NCBI RefSeq assembly: GCF_000963965.1
Contig: NZ_BAMX01000010.1
Span: 1 to 64,000 of the forward strand
Reading direction: 5' to 3'
Source: Acetobacter orientalis
Lineage (GTDB): Bacteria; Pseudomonadota; Alphaproteobacteria; Acetobacterales; Acetobacteraceae
Length of the DNA stretch: 64,000 nt
The position numbers and the translations under genes are program-made. Of this stretch, positions 46,081 through 55,730 are shown piece by piece; the first letter of the stretch is position 1, and the number at the start of each line of letters is the position of its first letter. Below the pieces are notes generated by a model. That model searched no databases and was not told the DNA's origin. It saw nothing but the letters and a program-made list of their open reading frames with translations.

Positions 46081-47238
46081 TCAAGCCACAGTGGCAGGAA
46101 TAAGGGCGCGGGCTTCCCTGCGAGCCTCAGCGTCCCAATGCAGTACGGCATCAAGCGTATCTGCTGGTGGGGCACCAAGTTTGGTCATAACCTTTTCAAC
46201 CACCCGGGCAATATCCAGAAAACCAATTTGCTCGTGCAAAAAGGCTTCTACCGCTATTTCATTGGCAGCAGAAAGAATAGCCGGGGCAGCACCGCCACTC
46301 CGCAAGGCTTGACGGGCCAACCTTAGAGCCGGAAAACGCACCTCGTCTGGAGCACTAAACTCTAGCGTTCCAAAAGCGGCCAGATCAAGCCGGGGCGATG
46401 TTGTGGCCATACGCTTGGGCCATGCCAACGTGTGCGCAATGGGAATACGCATGTCGGCCGAACCCATCTGGGCAATCAGGCTCCCATCTGTGTACTGCAC
46501 CATGCCATGCACAACAGACTGCGGGTGCACCAGCACATCAATACGGTCTTCGGTCAGGCCAAAAATCCGTGCGGCCTCAATTACTTCTAGGCCTTTATTG
46601 AACATAGTGGCAGAATCAATGCTGATTTTTGCCCCCATGCTCCATGTTGGGTGCTTAAGCGCCTGCGCAGGTGTTGCGGCTTCCATCACCTCAAGTGACG
46701 CTTTGCGGAATGGGCCGCCAGAAGCGGTGAGAATAATTTTCTCAACCTGATCGGCCTGCCGGTCGGCCATAGACTGGTAAACGGCATTATGCTCAGAATC
46801 GACCGGTAGCAACGTAGCCCCAGCTTCTGCCACGGCACGCAGCATCACATCGCCCGCACACACCAAGGCCTCTTTGTTAGCCAATGCAACAGAATGACCA
46901 TTTTTGACAGAGGCCAATGTTGGCTCAAGCCCCGCAGCACCGGTAATGGCAGCCATTGTCCAATCTGCGGGCAAACCTGCGGCCTCAATAACGGCCTGAC
47001 GGCCTGCCGCAACACGCGTTTGCGTGCCTGCCAGAAGGGAGCGTAGCTCCTCAAGCCCGCTTTCATCAGCCAGCACGGCCAGTTCAGCGTTTAGGCCTTT
47101 GGCTTGCTCGGCAAGGCGGGCAACATTTTTGCCCCCCACAAGCGCCCGTACCCGATACTGGTCGCGTGCCTGTTCAAGCAGATCGACTGTGGAGCAGCCA
47201 ATACTGCCGGTGCTTCCCAGAACGGTTACGGTTCTCAT
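46081..47238 (-). CDS. dxr: 1-deoxy-D-xylulose 5-phosphate reductoisomerase
   Basis: Dxr makes 2-C-methyl-D-erythritol 4-phosphate with NADPH, committing carbon to the MEP isoprenoid pathway. MRTVTVLGSTGSIG is the NADPH site, PVDSEHNAVYQ and ALKHPTWSMGAKISIDSATM (abridged) the metal and substrate site. About 385 residues from ATG 47238 (AAGG upstream); the frame is open to 47295. The pathway's product feeds the adjacent uppS. Confidence 0.96.
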   Translation of the reverse strand: MRTVTVLGSTGSIGCSTVDLLEQARDQYRVRALVGGKNVARLAEQAKGLNAELAVLADESGLEELRSLLAGTQTRVAAGRQAVIEAAGLPADWTMAAITGAAGLEPTLASVKNGHSVALANKEALVCAGDVMLRAVAEAGATLLPVDSEHNAVYQSMADRQADQVEKIILTASGGPFRKASLEVMEAATPAQALKHPTWSMGAKISIDSATMFNKGLEVIEAARIFGLTEDRIDVLVHPQSVVHGMVQYTDGSLIAQMGSADMRIPIAHTLAWPKRMATTSPRLDLAAFGTLEFSAPDEVRFPALRLARQALRSGGAAPAILSAANEIAVEAFLHEQIGFLDIARVVEKVMTKLGAPPADTLDAVLHWDAEARREARALIPATVA

Positions 47239-47298
47239 ATACCTTACTCTTTTAACCCTATGCACCGCAAAAACAGGGCCTGCGGCACGCACCATAAT

Positions 47299-48129
47299 TT
47301 ACCCCGGCAGATGACCTGCAAGAGCCGCGAACACGGCATGCCAACCAGCCACCCAAAAAGGGGCACCAGTAGGCACGCACAGAGAAAGAACTGCAGCAAC
47401 GGGTGCCGCAAACACCAAGCCATCAAAACGGTCGAGCAAACCACCGTGGCCGGGCAGTAATGTACCGGAATCTTTTACGCCTAAAGCGCGCTTCATGCCA
47501 CTTTCTGCAAGGTCACCTGCTTGCGCAACAATACCCAGCACAGCGCCCCATAGCGCTGCCGTTGCAACACCACCCTGCCCTGCATAGGTTGCTATCAGCG
47601 TGCCGCACGCCAAAGCACCAACCAACCCCCCAACAGAGCCAGACCATGTTTTACCGGGAGAGATACGAGGTGCCAGTTTAGGGCCACCAATCATGCGCCC
47701 TGTCAGGTAGGCGCAGCTATCGCTTGCCACCACAACACAAATAACAAACAGAACCGGCAAAACACCTTCTGGGCGCAGCCATAGCAACGCGTTACCTGCC
47801 AGCACAATAATGCACATAATAAGGCAAAGCGGCGCACCAAACACCAAGGCTGAAATACAAAAAGCCGGAATAGCCTCCCACCGGCCCGTTGCTGCAGCAA
47901 GCCAAGCCCCCGCAGCCCACAGCATATACAGGCTGCCACGCCATGAGCGCGAGGCAAGACCAAACAGCACACCAGCCTCGGCAGCCATACCAACCATAGC
48001 GGCCAGCACCAGCGCTTTATAAAACCAGCCCCCAAGCCCAATAGCGGTACCAGCCACAATAACAAGCACAAGCGCTGAAATCAGACGAGCTTTAAGGTCT
48101 CGCCACGCTGAGGGACGGGCTGTGGTCAT
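47299..48129 (-). CDS. cdsA: Phosphatidate cytidylyltransferase CdsA
   Basis: CdsA makes CDP-diacylglycerol, the precursor of all membrane phospholipids. A 276-residue protein with about eight membrane segments and the signature near the C-terminus: SGMKRALGVKDSGTLLPGHGG followed by LLDRFDG (abridged). Its ATG overlaps the uppS stop by four bases. Confidence 0.95.
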   Translation of the reverse strand: MTTARPSAWRDLKARLISALVLVIVAGTAIGLGGWFYKALVLAAMVGMAAEAGVLFGLASRSWRGSLYMLWAAGAWLAAATGRWEAIPAFCISALVFGAPLCLIMCIIVLAGNALLWLRPEGVLPVLFVICVVVASDSCAYLTGRMIGGPKLAPRISPGKTWSGSVGGLVGALACGTLIATYAGQGGVATAALWGAVLGIVAQAGDLAESGMKRALGVKDSGTLLPGHGGLLDRFDGLVFAAPVAAVLSLCVPTGAPFWVAGWHAVFAALAGHLPG

Positions 48130-48860
48130 ACTGTTGGGCGCACCCCAAAGCGGCGCTCACGTCGGGCATAATTATCTAACACTGTTGCAAAATGCCCTTC
48201 GTTAAAATCAGGCCAGAAAATATCTAAAAACATCAACTCAGCGTAGGCACTCTGCCACAACAAAAAGTTGGATAGTCTGTATTCGCCACTTGTCCGCACC
48301 ACTACATCAGGATCAGGCACGCCTGCTGTCCAGAGCTTATCGGCAAACAGGCTTTCGGTAATCTGCTCGGGTTGCAGGTCACCACTCTTAGCGGCCTGCG
48401 CCAAGCGCCGGGCGGCTTGCACAATATCACCCCGCCCCCCGTAAGAGAGGGCTAAAAGCAAGGTGATACGCTTATTATCCCGCGTTTTGGCTTCAGCCTT
48501 GGCCAACTCTTCACGCAAGCTTTCATCAAAACGTGCGAGGTCGCCAATAAAGCGCACCCGCACGCCTTCTCGGTGCAATTCAGACACTTTGTGCCGCAAA
48601 TAATACCGCAGCAAGCTGGTTAAATCTGCAACTTCAGTTGGCTCGCGCGACCAGTTTTCAGACGAAAAGGCGTAAAGCGTTAAATAGCCAACGCCACGGT
48701 TAATAGCGGCCCGCAAGCACCGCGTAACAGCCTCGGCCCCCGCCTTGTGACCAGCCAGCCTTGGCAAACCACGCTCAGACGCCCAGCGCCCGTTGCCGTC
48801 CATAATAACGGCAACATGGGCTGGCACTATGGGTTTTTTGTCTGCTTTTCCGGCTGACAT
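48126..48860 (-). CDS. uppS: Undecaprenyl diphosphate synthase (isoprenyl transferase)
   Basis: UppS condenses eight IPP units on FPP to give the C55 carrier for peptidoglycan and O-antigen. VAVIMDGNGRWASERGLPR holds the catalytic Asp, with YAFSSENWSRE and the RTSGEYRLSNFLLWQSAYAE (abridged) IPP site. About 244 residues from ATG 48860; a GTG at 48911 in frame gives an N-terminal extension not usual in the family. frr lies upstream. Confidence 0.94.
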   Translation of the reverse strand: MSAGKADKKPIVPAHVAVIMDGNGRWASERGLPRLAGHKAGAEAVTRCLRAAINRGVGYLTLYAFSSENWSREPTEVADLTSLLRYYLRHKVSELHREGVRVRFIGDLARFDESLREELAKAEAKTRDNKRITLLLALSYGGRGDIVQAARRLAQAAKSGDLQPEQITESLFADKLWTAGVPDPDVVVRTSGEYRLSNFLLWQSAYAELMFLDIFWPDFNEGHFATVLDNYARRERRFGVRPTV

Positions 48861-48917
48861 TATCGGTACTGATCCACCATCACGAACCAAGGAAAGCAAA
48901 CCTGAAACCACGCAAGC

Positions 48918-49481
48918 CTAGACCTGCTTAATTTCACGTTCCTTATCAGCCAGCATGTCATCAACTTTTTTCACATACTGGTCTGTCAGCTTCTGAATAG
49001 CCTCAGACCACGTTTTCACGTCATCTTGGCTAATATCGCCCTTCTTTTCAGAGGCTTTGGATTTATCCATCCCGTCGCGGCGCACACCACGCACGGCTAC
49101 CTTAGCCCCTTCGGCATAACGTGCAGCCGCACGCGCCAACTCGTTACGACGCTCTTCGGTCAACTGCGGAATGGGTACCCGAATAACCTGACCATCAGCC
49201 GCAGGGTTTAACCCAAGACCCGAATCACGAATAGCACGCTCAACCGCCCCAACCACAGCACGATCCCATACCTGCACGGTCAGCATACGGGCTTCTGGCA
49301 CAGCAATGGAGCCAACCTGCGTAAGGGGCACTTCACTGCCATAGGCTTCTACACGCACAGGCTCCAGCAACGCTGGGCTAGCACGGCCAGAACGCAGGCC
49401 AGCAAAGTCACGGCGCAGGCTTTCCAGTGCGCCATCCATACGGCGGGTCAGGTCGTCCATCAGGGCATTCAAGTCAGACAC
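48918..49481 (-). CDS. frr: Ribosome recycling factor
   Basis: RRF splits post-termination ribosomes with EF-G. The 187-residue protein has FAGLRSGRASPALLEPVRVEAYGS (abridged) and the conserved VPIPQLTEERRNEL. It starts with GTG, preceded by GGGAGA. pyrH-frr-uppS-cdsA-dxr-rseP-bamA is the classical order; rpsB and tsf, often before pyrH, are replaced here by rnc-era. Confidence 0.97.
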   Translation of the reverse strand: MSDLNALMDDLTRRMDGALESLRRDFAGLRSGRASPALLEPVRVEAYGSEVPLTQVGSIAVPEARMLTVQVWDRAVVGAVERAIRDSGLGLNPAADGQVIRVPIPQLTEERRNELARAAARYAEGAKVAVRGVRRDGMDKSKASEKKGDISQDDVKTWSEAIQKLTDQYVKKVDDMLADKEREIKQV

Positions 49482-49559
49482 GGTTCAGTTCTCCCGTTTC
49501 CCGAGCGGTCACGTTATCCCGCTCTTCTTCATCAAGGTCAGGTATAAGGCGCTAGGCCC

Positions 49560-50297
49560 TCAAGAGGCTTCGATAATTTGTGTAAACGGCCCTTCACCAC
49601 GCATAACGCGCCCAAAGGCTCCTGCTTCCCCAATATTAAACACAATAATGGGCAGCTTGTTCTCGCGTGATAGGCTGATGGCAGCCGCATCCATCACGTT
49701 AAGCTGGTTTGCCAGCACATCCATATAGGTAAGCTGCTCGTAGCGCTTGGCTGTGGGGTCTTTTTTCGGGTCGGCAGAATAGACGCCATCAACCTGTGTG
49801 CCTTTAAGCAGCACATCGCATTCCATTTCTGCGGCACGCAGGGCTGCGGCTGTATCTGTGGTAAAGAACGGGTTGCCCGTACCAGCGGCAAAAATAACCA
49901 CACGCCCTTTTTCCATATGGCGTACAGCGCGGCGGCGAATATATGGCTCCGCAATAGAAGACATATGAATAGCAGACATAACGCGCGTTGCAATCTGCTC
50001 ACGCTCTAGGGCGTTTTGCAGCAACAGGGCGTTAATGACGGTAGCCAGCATACCTGCGTAGTCACCCTGCGCACGGTCCATCCCTTTGGCAGCCGCGGCA
50101 AGACCACGGAAAATGTTACCGCCACCAACAACCAGGCAAACTTCCGTACCGCTACGCACCACATCAGCAACATCAGATGCAATACGCTCAACTGTTTGCT
50201 GGTCCACCCCAAAGGCTCCATCACCCATAAGGGCTTCACCTGAAACCTTAAGCAACACGCGTTTGCGGCTTGGCGTTTCGCCTTTGGAAGCAATCAT
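49560..50297 (-). CDS. pyrH: UMP kinase
   Basis: PyrH is the hexameric bacterial UMP kinase of the amino acid kinase fold. The 245-residue protein shows [39 protein letters not shown] and [18 protein letters not shown]. It is allosterically controlled by GTP and UTP in known members. It follows era by about 110 bases. Confidence 0.97.
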   Translation of the reverse strand: MIASKGETPSRKRVLLKVSGEALMGDGAFGVDQQTVERIASDVADVVRSGTEVCLVVGGGNIFRGLAAAAKGMDRAQGDYAGMLATVINALLLQNALEREQIATRVMSAIHMSSIAEPYIRRRAVRHMEKGRVVIFAAGTGNPFFTTDTAAALRAAEMECDVLLKGTQVDGVYSADPKKDPTAKRYEQLTYMDVLANQLNVMDAAAISLSRENKLPIIVFNIGEAGAFGRVMRGEGPFTQIIEAS

Positions 50298-50406
50298 TGG
50301 CCCTCGATCATGCAGACAGTCTGAAACACCCCTGCTTACTGCGCAAGCAAGGCAGGGTGCCCTCTCTTATCCTTCATAGCCTCAGGCGACAAGCGCCAGA
50401 GCGTGC

Positions 50407-51306
50407 TTAAGGCACATCATCCAGCCCGATAGCACGCAGGCGGGCACGTTCTTCGTCCCAACCAGAACGCTCTTTTACGTTGAGAAACAAATGGCACTGC
50501 CGCTCTAGCAAAGAAGAAAGCTGCTTGCGGGCACGCTCACCAATCTGGCGAATTTTCTGCCCACCTTCCCCAATCAGAATAGCTTTATGCCCCGCACGTG
50601 AGACATAGATGGTTGCATCAATCCGCACAGAGCCATCCGGGCGGTCTTTGTAGCTTTCAGTTTCTACCGTTGCACCGTAAGGCACCTCTTCGTGTGTCAG
50701 CATAAAAATTTGCTCACGCACCAGTTCAGCCGCCAACAAGCGGTCTGGCAGGTCTGTTAGGTCATCTTCTGGATACAGGTATGGCCCTTCCGGCAGGCTG
50801 GCAGCCAAGTTATCCAGCAGGTCATCAACTCCCTTACCAGAGCGCGCGCTCACCATAAACACGTGCTCAACTGCCAGTTTTTCGGTAATAGCGGCGGTCA
50901 AGGGCAGTAAGGTTTCTGGCTGCACAAGGTCTGTTTTGTTCAGCACCAGCCAAATTTTACGACCAGCACTGGCAAGACGCTCCATAATTTCCTGCACAGC
51001 TTCGGTTAAGCCCTTTTGAGCATCAACCAACAGCAGGGTTACGTCAGCATCGTCCGAGCCAGTCCAAGCAGCCGCGACCATAGCACGGTCCAACTTACGG
51101 CGCGGGCGGAAAATTCCGGGCGTGTCCACCAGCAAAATCTGTGTTTGGCCACGCATAAGAATGCCCAAAACCCGAAAGCGCGTTGTTTGCGCCTTGGGGC
51201 TAACAATAGACAGCTTGGCACCCGCCATGCGGTTAAGCAGGGTTGATTTGCCCGCGTTGGGAGCCCCCACAAGGGCTGCAAAACCGCAGCGTGTCGTTTC
51301 AACCAT
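50407..51306 (-). CDS. era: GTPase Era
   Basis: Era binds the 3' end of 16S rRNA during 30S assembly. The 299-residue protein has G1 GAPNAGKSTLLN, G3 DTPGIF, G4 NKTD and a C-terminal KH domain (ILIGEGGQKIRQIGERARKQL, abridged). The start overlaps the rnc stop by eight bases, so the two are translationally coupled, as in many bacteria. Confidence 0.96.
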   Translation of the reverse strand: MVETTRCGFAALVGAPNAGKSTLLNRMAGAKLSIVSPKAQTTRFRVLGILMRGQTQILLVDTPGIFRPRRKLDRAMVAAAWTGSDDADVTLLLVDAQKGLTEAVQEIMERLASAGRKIWLVLNKTDLVQPETLLPLTAAITEKLAVEHVFMVSARSGKGVDDLLDNLAASLPEGPYLYPEDDLTDLPDRLLAAELVREQIFMLTHEEVPYGATVETESYKDRPDGSVRIDATIYVSRAGHKAILIGEGGQKIRQIGERARKQLSSLLERQCHLFLNVKERSGWDEERARLRAIGLDDVP

Positions 51307-52045
51307 GACGCGTCTTTCCTAATTCTTCCAAAAGGCTGGCGGCAGCAGCACTTTCTGCCGCCCGTTTACTACCAGCGCGCCCCTCGGCCCGCTGGCCACC
51401 AGCCTGAACTTCAACAACAAAAAGCGGAGCATGAGATGGCCCATCAGCCCCGATAGTTTTATAAACAGGCAAGGCTTGCCCACGCCCCAACACCCACTCC
51501 TGCAAGGCAGTTTTGGGGTCTTTGGGGGGCTTGGCTTGCGCGTCTAGCAGCGGTTTCCATGCGGCACGTACAATTTTACGGGCAGGGTCTAGGCCACCAT
51601 CAAGAAAAACAGCCCCCAGCACGGCTTCCATAGCGTCAGCCACAACACTGGCGGTTGCCTGCACGCCAACACGCGCTTCATGTACCGCTACGGTTAAGCT
51701 GGTAGCAATATCCAAACGCTCAGCCACATCAACAAGTGTGGTGCGCGAAACAAGATGCGCAAGCCGGGACCCTAATGCGCCTTCCTGCTCTTCTGGAAAA
51801 CGTTCAAGCAACCATTCGGCCATTAACAGGCCAAGCACACGGTCGCCCATAAATTCCAAACGTTCGTTAGATCCAGCGCCCTTAGCTTTTTGGCCGCGGC
51901 GGCGCCCCCCTGCATTTTGGTACGCAGCAGAGCGGTGCGTTAACGCCTCTAGCAACAAAGCCGAACGCTTAAACACATACCCTAAGCGGCGCTGTAGTTG
52001 CTCAACCTGCGGTGCAACCGCAGGTTCTGCGCCTAAGCGGGTCAC
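51299..52045 (-). CDS. rnc: Ribonuclease III
   Basis: RNase III cleaves double-stranded RNA, including the rRNA precursor. About 248 residues: the catalytic signature NERLEFMGDRVLGLLMAEWL, the second metal site near DAMEAVLGAVFLDGG, and a C-terminal dsRNA-binding domain ending at the overlap with era. I chose GTG at 52045: it overlaps the lepB stop (GTGA) and has GGAG seven bases upstream. An ATG at 52096 would overlap lepB by 55 bases and adds unconserved residues. Confidence 0.94.
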   Translation of the reverse strand: MTRLGAEPAVAPQVEQLQRRLGYVFKRSALLLEALTHRSAAYQNAGGRRRGQKAKGAGSNERLEFMGDRVLGLLMAEWLLERFPEEQEGALGSRLAHLVSRTTLVDVAERLDIATSLTVAVHEARVGVQATASVVADAMEAVLGAVFLDGGLDPARKIVRAAWKPLLDAQAKPPKDPKTALQEWVLGRGQALPVYKTIGADGPSHAPLFVVEVQAGGQRAEGRAGSKRAAESAAAASLLEELGKTRHG

Positions 52046-52851
52046 GTCACGCTCCGGAATAAACGACCCCACCGAATTTCGGCTGGCCAATGCCAAAACT
52101 GCCAGAATGGCGCCACCGAATCTGCCGAGAAAAACACAAGCTGAGCTTTGCCCACCAAATTTTCCATGGGCACAAACCCTAGGTCTTTGGGGGCATCGCC
52201 CATAAAGCGGCTGTCTGCACTGTCGTCTCGGTTATCGCCCATGGCAAAGAAATAGCCTGCGGGCACCACATATTCTGGCGTGTTATTTTGCTGCCCGTCA
52301 TCCATGAGCTTCAACATGGCATGCTTAACGGGGGCATGGCCGTTGCTGCCGGGCAAAACCTCTTCACAGGCTTCACCCTCCATTGCAACGTGCGATTCAT
52401 CAATGGCGGTATAGGGGTGCACATCAAGGCAAGGCACTTGTTCACCGTTAAGGAAAAGATGCCCGCCCGTAACCTGAATATGGTCTCCCGGCAGCCCGAT
52501 AACGCGCTTCACGTAATCAATTGAGGTATCTTTTGTGAAACGGAACACCGCAACATCACCCCGGTGTGGCGCACCCCCCCAAACACGCCCCTCAAACAGG
52601 TTAGGAGAGAACGGGAGCGAGTATTTAGAGTAGCCATAACTATATTTGGAAACCCAGATATAGTCCCCCACCTGCAAGCTCGGGATCATGGAACCTGACG
52701 GAATCACGAAGGATTCAAACAGGAATGTCCGGACAAATGTCACCACAATAGCAACAGTTATAATTGTCCGGGCATATTCAAGAATGATCTGCCCCGTTGA
52801 TGCTGGACGATCCACGCCTGCCTTTGAGGGAGGATGTTCCGGTTTGGTCAT
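52042..52851 (-). CDS. lepB: Signal peptidase I
   Basis: LepB removes signal peptides from exported proteins. About 269 residues with one membrane segment (ARTIITVAIVVTFVRTFLF), catalytic Ser in IPSGSMIPSL, catalytic Lys in DYVKRVIGLPGD, and the GDNRDDSADSRFMG box. Possible starts are ATG 52851 (MTKPEHPP), 52860 and 52938; ribosome sites are weak for all, so the N-terminus is uncertain. acpS lies upstream and rnc overlaps downstream. Confidence 0.94.
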   Translation of the reverse strand: MTKPEHPPSKAGVDRPASTGQIILEYARTIITVAIVVTFVRTFLFESFVIPSGSMIPSLQVGDYIWVSKYSYGYSKYSLPFSPNLFEGRVWGGAPHRGDVAVFRFTKDTSIDYVKRVIGLPGDHIQVTGGHLFLNGEQVPCLDVHPYTAIDESHVAMEGEACEEVLPGSNGHAPVKHAMLKLMDDGQQNNTPEYVVPAGYFFAMGDNRDDSADSRFMGDAPKDLGFVPMENLVGKAQLVFFSADSVAPFWQFWHWPAEIRWGRLFRSVT

Positions 52852-52927
52852 GTCCTGCATCGCCTGTGTGAAAGTGGTTCCGACAAAAGAAAAACGTCCA
52901 AAGTCAAACCGTGGGGCCTGTCGTGTG

Positions 52928-53335
52928 TCAACCCGCACGGGCCGAGATAATCACCTCGGCAAAAGCATATGGCGGTTCATCCGTCATACTTAAAAGAATA
53001 TGCGGCTCATACCCTGCGGGAACAAGCGTATGCAACCTTAGTAATGCCCCACCTTGCAAAACCAGCGTTGGCTGCCCCGTTGGCAGGTTTTCAACCCCGA
53101 TTAAGCTATGGGCCACACCTTGCGCAAAGCCGGTGCCTAAAGCTTTAGCCCCGGCCTCTTTCGCGGCCCAACGTTTTGCATAGGCGCCAATACGCGCAGC
53201 CCCCGTGCGGCGCTCTGCCCGTGCACGCTCTATGGGGGTAAAAACCCGCTCCAAAAACCGTTCACCAAAGCGCTCTATGGCCCGCTCTATACGGCGCATA
53301 TCGCACAGATCGACCCCTACCGCGATAAGACTCAT
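52928..53335 (-). CDS. acpS: Holo-[acyl-carrier-protein] synthase
   Basis: AcpS attaches 4'-phosphopantetheine to ACP, activating fatty acid synthesis. The 135-residue protein has GVDLCDMRRIE with the metal Asp, ERFLERVFTPIE, and KRWAAKEAGAKALGTG with the metal Glu. The ATG at 53335 has AAGGA six bases upstream, whereas the ATG two codons earlier abuts the site, so 53335 is chosen. Confidence 0.95.
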   Translation of the reverse strand: MSLIAVGVDLCDMRRIERAIERFGERFLERVFTPIERARAERRTGAARIGAYAKRWAAKEAGAKALGTGFAQGVAHSLIGVENLPTGQPTLVLQGGALLRLHTLVPAGYEPHILLSMTDEPPYAFAEVIISARAG

Positions 53336-53366
53336 ACCCATTCCTTACCGCTGCACTGCCCACCCA

Positions 53367-55724
53367 TTACGAGCGCGCCCTGTCTGCCTGCACAATACCA
53401 GACGCCGCCCGCAACCCGGCAATAACAGAAGAGAGGTGGCGCAGGTCACGCACTTCCACATCTACCAGTATTTCCATGAAATCGAGCTGCCGGTTTACAA
53501 TTTTCAGGTTCACCATAGAGGCATCACATTTTGAAACCGTGTTGGTAACCGTTGCCAGCACAGATGGCTCGTTATCTGCCACCAGGCTAATACGCCCCAC
53601 CCGCAACTCGCCCACACCCGCGCGAGACATGGCATCGTAGTCCCAGTCCACGTCCAAAAAGCGTTCTGGGGTGGCTGCAAAGCTTTCCAGCGTTTGGCAG
53701 GTACGGGTATGCACCGTAACGCCACGACCCGTTGCGACAACACCCACAATACGGTCACCCGGCAAGGGGTGGCAGCATGCTGCAAAATGCACAGCCACAC
53801 CCGGCCCAAGCCCCAAGAGCGGAATAGCCCCACCAGAGCGGCGGCCACTCGCTGCCCCCGGCGCAGAGCGTGGGCGCGGGCCAGCCGTACCCAACACACC
53901 GGGCAGACCCGGCACCATACGCGGCGCACGTGACGCACGACGTAACTCTGGGTAGGCAACAGACACAACATCGCGCGCGCTCAGGTTGTTGTTGCCAATG
54001 GCCACATACAGGTCTTGCAAGCTGGCTTGCTTAAGCGTTTTGAGCGTAGGCTCAATCACTTTTTCAGACCCATCGACCCCTTCCTGACGGAAGGCTTTAG
54101 CCAAGGCCGCGCGCCCATTATCTAAATAAGTTTGGCGCTGCTGGGCGGCCACATAGCGGCGAATACGCGCGCGCGCTTTACCCGTAACAACAAACCGCTC
54201 CCACGAGGGAGAGGGTGCGCCGCCACGGGCGGTCATAATTTCTACTTGGTCGCCATTTTGTAGTTCATGCCGCAGGGGCATCAGGCGGCCGTTAATTTTA
54301 GCACCTACGCAGGCGTCACCAATCTGGCTGTGTACAGCGTAGGCAAAGTCAACCGGGGTTGCGCCGCGCGGCAGAGAAATAAGCTGACCTTTGGGGGAAA
54401 AACAAAAAACCTGATCTTGGTAGAGTTCAAGTTTCGTGTTTTCCAAAAACTCATCTGGCGCAGATGATGCCTCCAGAATTTCAAGCAGATCCTGCACCCA
54501 GCGTGGCCGCCTAAAGGCTGCTGGCCCGCTTTCATCTTCTGCGGTGCCGTCTTTATACGCCCAGTGCGCTGCCACCCCGTTTTCTGCCACGTCATGCATG
54601 GCAGAGGTTCTAATTTGCACCTCAATTTTTTGGTTACGGGGTGAGCGCAGCGTCACACCCGTATGCAAACTTTGATAACCGTTGGCTTTTGGCGTTGAAA
54701 TATAGTCTTTAAAGCGCCCGGCAATAACGGGGTACGCCGCGTGCACAGCGCCTAGCGCCATATAGCAGTCTTCTCGTGCATCAACTAATACCCGAAAAGC
54801 CATGATGTCTGACAACTGCTCGAACGCCACATTCCGACGCTGCATTTTCTCCCAAATAGAATAGGGAGATTTTTCACGGCCAGACACATGAACGTTTTTC
54901 AGTCCGGCTTCGTGGCACAGGCGCAGCAACTCACGCCGCACCTCTTCAATAACATCCGCCCCCTGCCCGCGCAGATAGTTTAAACGAGCACGAATGGTGG
55001 CATCGGCCTCGGGTTCCAACTGGGCAAAAGACAGGTTTTGCAACTCTGTCTTAACCCGGTCCATACCAATACGCTCGGCCAGAGGCGCGTAAATATCGAG
55101 CGTTTCACGAGCAATCCGTTGCCTACGGTCTGTGCGCTCCACAAAATGCAGAGTGCGCATGTTGTGCAGGCGGTCTGCCAGCTTGACCAAAAGAACACGA
55201 ATGTCTTTGGACATAGCCAGCACAAGCTTACGGAAGTTTTCAGCCTGCTTGGTACGGTCAGACTGCAACTCAAGCCGGGTTAGCTTGGTCACACCATCAA
55301 CCAAATCGGCCACAGTGTCGCCAAACTGCTTACGCAGTTCGTCTTGCGTTATGCCGGTATCTTCAATCGTATCGTGCAGCAACGCCGTCAATAAAGACGG
55401 CACATCCAGCCTAAAGCCAGCCAAAATCATGGCTACGGCTAAGGGGTGGGTTATATAGGGGTCTCCGTTATCACGGAGCTGGCCTTCGTGCGCCTTTTTG
55501 GCGACAGCAAAAGCCCGGCGGATAAGGTCCATATCCGCCCCGGGTGCGTACTCACGCACCACATGGACAAGGCGCTCACAATTAACATCACCACGCAGCT
55601 TTTCAGGCCGCGTAGGAGCGATTGTTACAGCGCCTTCTTGCGTTGCGGGCGGCAGGGCAGCCTGTGCATCTATCTGTGCCGGAATACCGGCACTGCTCAG
55701 ATTATCGCTACCCGCCTGCGCCAC
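53367..55724 (-). CDS. rsh: Bifunctional (p)ppGpp synthetase/hydrolase (RelA/SpoT homolog)
   Basis: This enzyme makes and degrades the alarmone (p)ppGpp. The 785-residue protein has an intact HD hydrolase site (LLHDTIEDT), a synthetase domain with RFKDYISTPKANGYQSLHT, in which RFKD is the signature of bifunctional enzymes, then TGS (about 440-500; VFCFSPKGQLISLPRG), a conserved-Cys region (FAACCHPLPGDRIVG) and a C-terminal ACT domain. It starts with GTG just six bases after the rpoZ stop. The coupling fits (p)ppGpp acting through RNA polymerase omega. Confidence 0.96.
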   Translation of the reverse strand: MAQAGSDNLSSAGIPAQIDAQAALPPATQEGAVTIAPTRPEKLRGDVNCERLVHVVREYAPGADMDLIRRAFAVAKKAHEGQLRDNGDPYITHPLAVAMILAGFRLDVPSLLTALLHDTIEDTGITQDELRKQFGDTVADLVDGVTKLTRLELQSDRTKQAENFRKLVLAMSKDIRVLLVKLADRLHNMRTLHFVERTDRRQRIARETLDIYAPLAERIGMDRVKTELQNLSFAQLEPEADATIRARLNYLRGQGADVIEEVRRELLRLCHEAGLKNVHVSGREKSPYSIWEKMQRRNVAFEQLSDIMAFRVLVDAREDCYMALGAVHAAYPVIAGRFKDYISTPKANGYQSLHTGVTLRSPRNQKIEVQIRTSAMHDVAENGVAAHWAYKDGTAEDESGPAAFRRPRWVQDLLEILEASSAPDEFLENTKLELYQDQVFCFSPKGQLISLPRGATPVDFAYAVHSQIGDACVGAKINGRLMPLRHELQNGDQVEIMTARGGAPSPSWERFVVTGKARARIRRYVAAQQRQTYLDNGRAALAKAFRQEGVDGSEKVIEPTLKTLKQASLQDLYVAIGNNNLSARDVVSVAYPELRRASRAPRMVPGLPGVLGTAGPRPRSAPGAASGRRSGGAIPLLGLGPGVAVHFAACCHPLPGDRIVGVVATGRGVTVHTRTCQTLESFAATPERFLDVDWDYDAMSRAGVGELRVGRISLVADNEPSVLATVTNTVSKCDASMVNLKIVNRQLDFMEILVDVEVRDLRHLSSVIAGLRAASGIVQADRARS

Positions 55725-55730
55725 ACGCTC

